Assembly (NCBI RefSeq): GCF_009389715.1
Contig: NW_024067838.1
Coordinates: forward strand, 342,001-406,000
Direction of reading: 5' to 3'
From: Phoenix dactylifera
Taxonomy: Eukaryota; Streptophyta; Magnoliopsida; Arecales; Arecaceae
Length of the DNA: 64,000 nucleotides
The notes below the pieces were generated by a model that was not told the origin of the DNA, ran no database searches, and was given only the letters and a program-made list of their open reading frames with translations. Of this stretch, positions 63,429-64,000 are shown piece after piece. A program made the translations under genes and the position numbers. Position 1 is the first letter of the stretch; each line of letters opens with the position of its first letter.

Positions 63429-64000
63429 CTGTTAATTCAGTAATAACATTTTATATGTTGTGTAGAGTAAATATAAGAATTCATCGAACATTAACATTGT
63501 ACATATGATTTCTTGTGGCACTAAAGTGGCCACCTAAGAAAAATAATAACTGCTATTCAGACAAAATTCTGCTATTTACACAAAAACAAGCTAAAATAAG
63601 TAGTACAGTATGCTTTAGAATAACATGGACAAGAAAGCTATGTTCCTAGGAAAAGATTCTTCATTTCAACATTTGTATAGTCCTAAAACATGAATGAAAA
63701 AAATAAAGAGTAGCAATTAATCTTTAAGATTTCATCTGAATCACAGTTATTCTATTAGTTTCAAATTCAGTACCAATTCAAAATTTGAATCTTAAATCCA
63801 GAATTCTGAAAAATCAGAAGATCATTTTCCCTAAAATTTTGGAAACAACCAAAAGTATAAACACATTGCGGCAACCCACGTATACCATAAAAATAACAGA
63901 TCATTCACCCCTATTACTTTGCTGAACTACACTAGCTATTACCAAGGCAATCTAATTTCTAATAATAAAATGATCCAGAAATACTTATGTTCTAAATTTT
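63429..64000 (-). other. LCB1 intron running off the right edge
   Basis: No coding exon found. The preceding LCB1 exons should lie beyond the window. Confidence 0.55.

Overview
This is plant nuclear DNA. Introns are long with GT..AG borders, the protein families are land-plant ones, and retroelements, MITEs and microsatellites are abundant. Gene structure and the repeat load fit a monocot with a medium-to-large genome, perhaps a palm; the species assignment is inference. No bacterial genes, rRNA, tRNA or CRISPR array were seen.

Five protein-coding genes were recognised, all on the minus strand. (1) 4612-12698: galacturonosyltransferase GAUT1, which makes pectic homogalacturonan in the Golgi; nine coding exons. 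(2) 14489-16413: anthocyanidin synthase (ANS/LDOX), two exons, intact. (3) 22572-36816: plastidial phosphoglucomutase (starch pathway), 22 coding exons. (4) 42995-45535: a DUF3741/DUF4378 protein of the LONGIFOLIA/TRM type, four coding exons. (5) 51876 to beyond the right edge: the C-terminal half of the serine palmitoyltransferase subunit LCB1, six exons visible. The products belong to unrelated pathways, so this is ordinary gene order and not a pathway cluster.

The spaces between and inside the genes hold most of the unusual material. A 7.9-kb Ty3/gypsy chromovirus-type element (53380-61257) lies antisense in an LCB1 intron, with almost identical 2.1-kb LTRs, a perfect 5-bp target duplication (GAACC), no gag and a frameshifted pol. 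Two miniature retrotransposons (TRIMs) are present, one with PBS, PPT and a 5-bp duplication. A related pair of foldback MITEs occupies the near-upstream regions of both GAUT1 and ANS. A hAT-like non-autonomous element sits in a PGM intron, and two further foldback elements and several LINE fragments lie between genes. The left edge is the LTR, primer site and non-coding interior of another LTR element.

An important caution concerns sequence quality. Three genes carry single-base indels in short homopolymers although the protein on either side is well conserved: six in PGM exons 4-8, one in GAUT1 exon 1 and one in the DUF4378 gene. If these eight bases are corrected, the three coding lengths become exact multiples of three (698, 629 and 714 residues). 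Consensus error therefore seems more likely than pseudogenisation, but the sequence alone cannot settle it.
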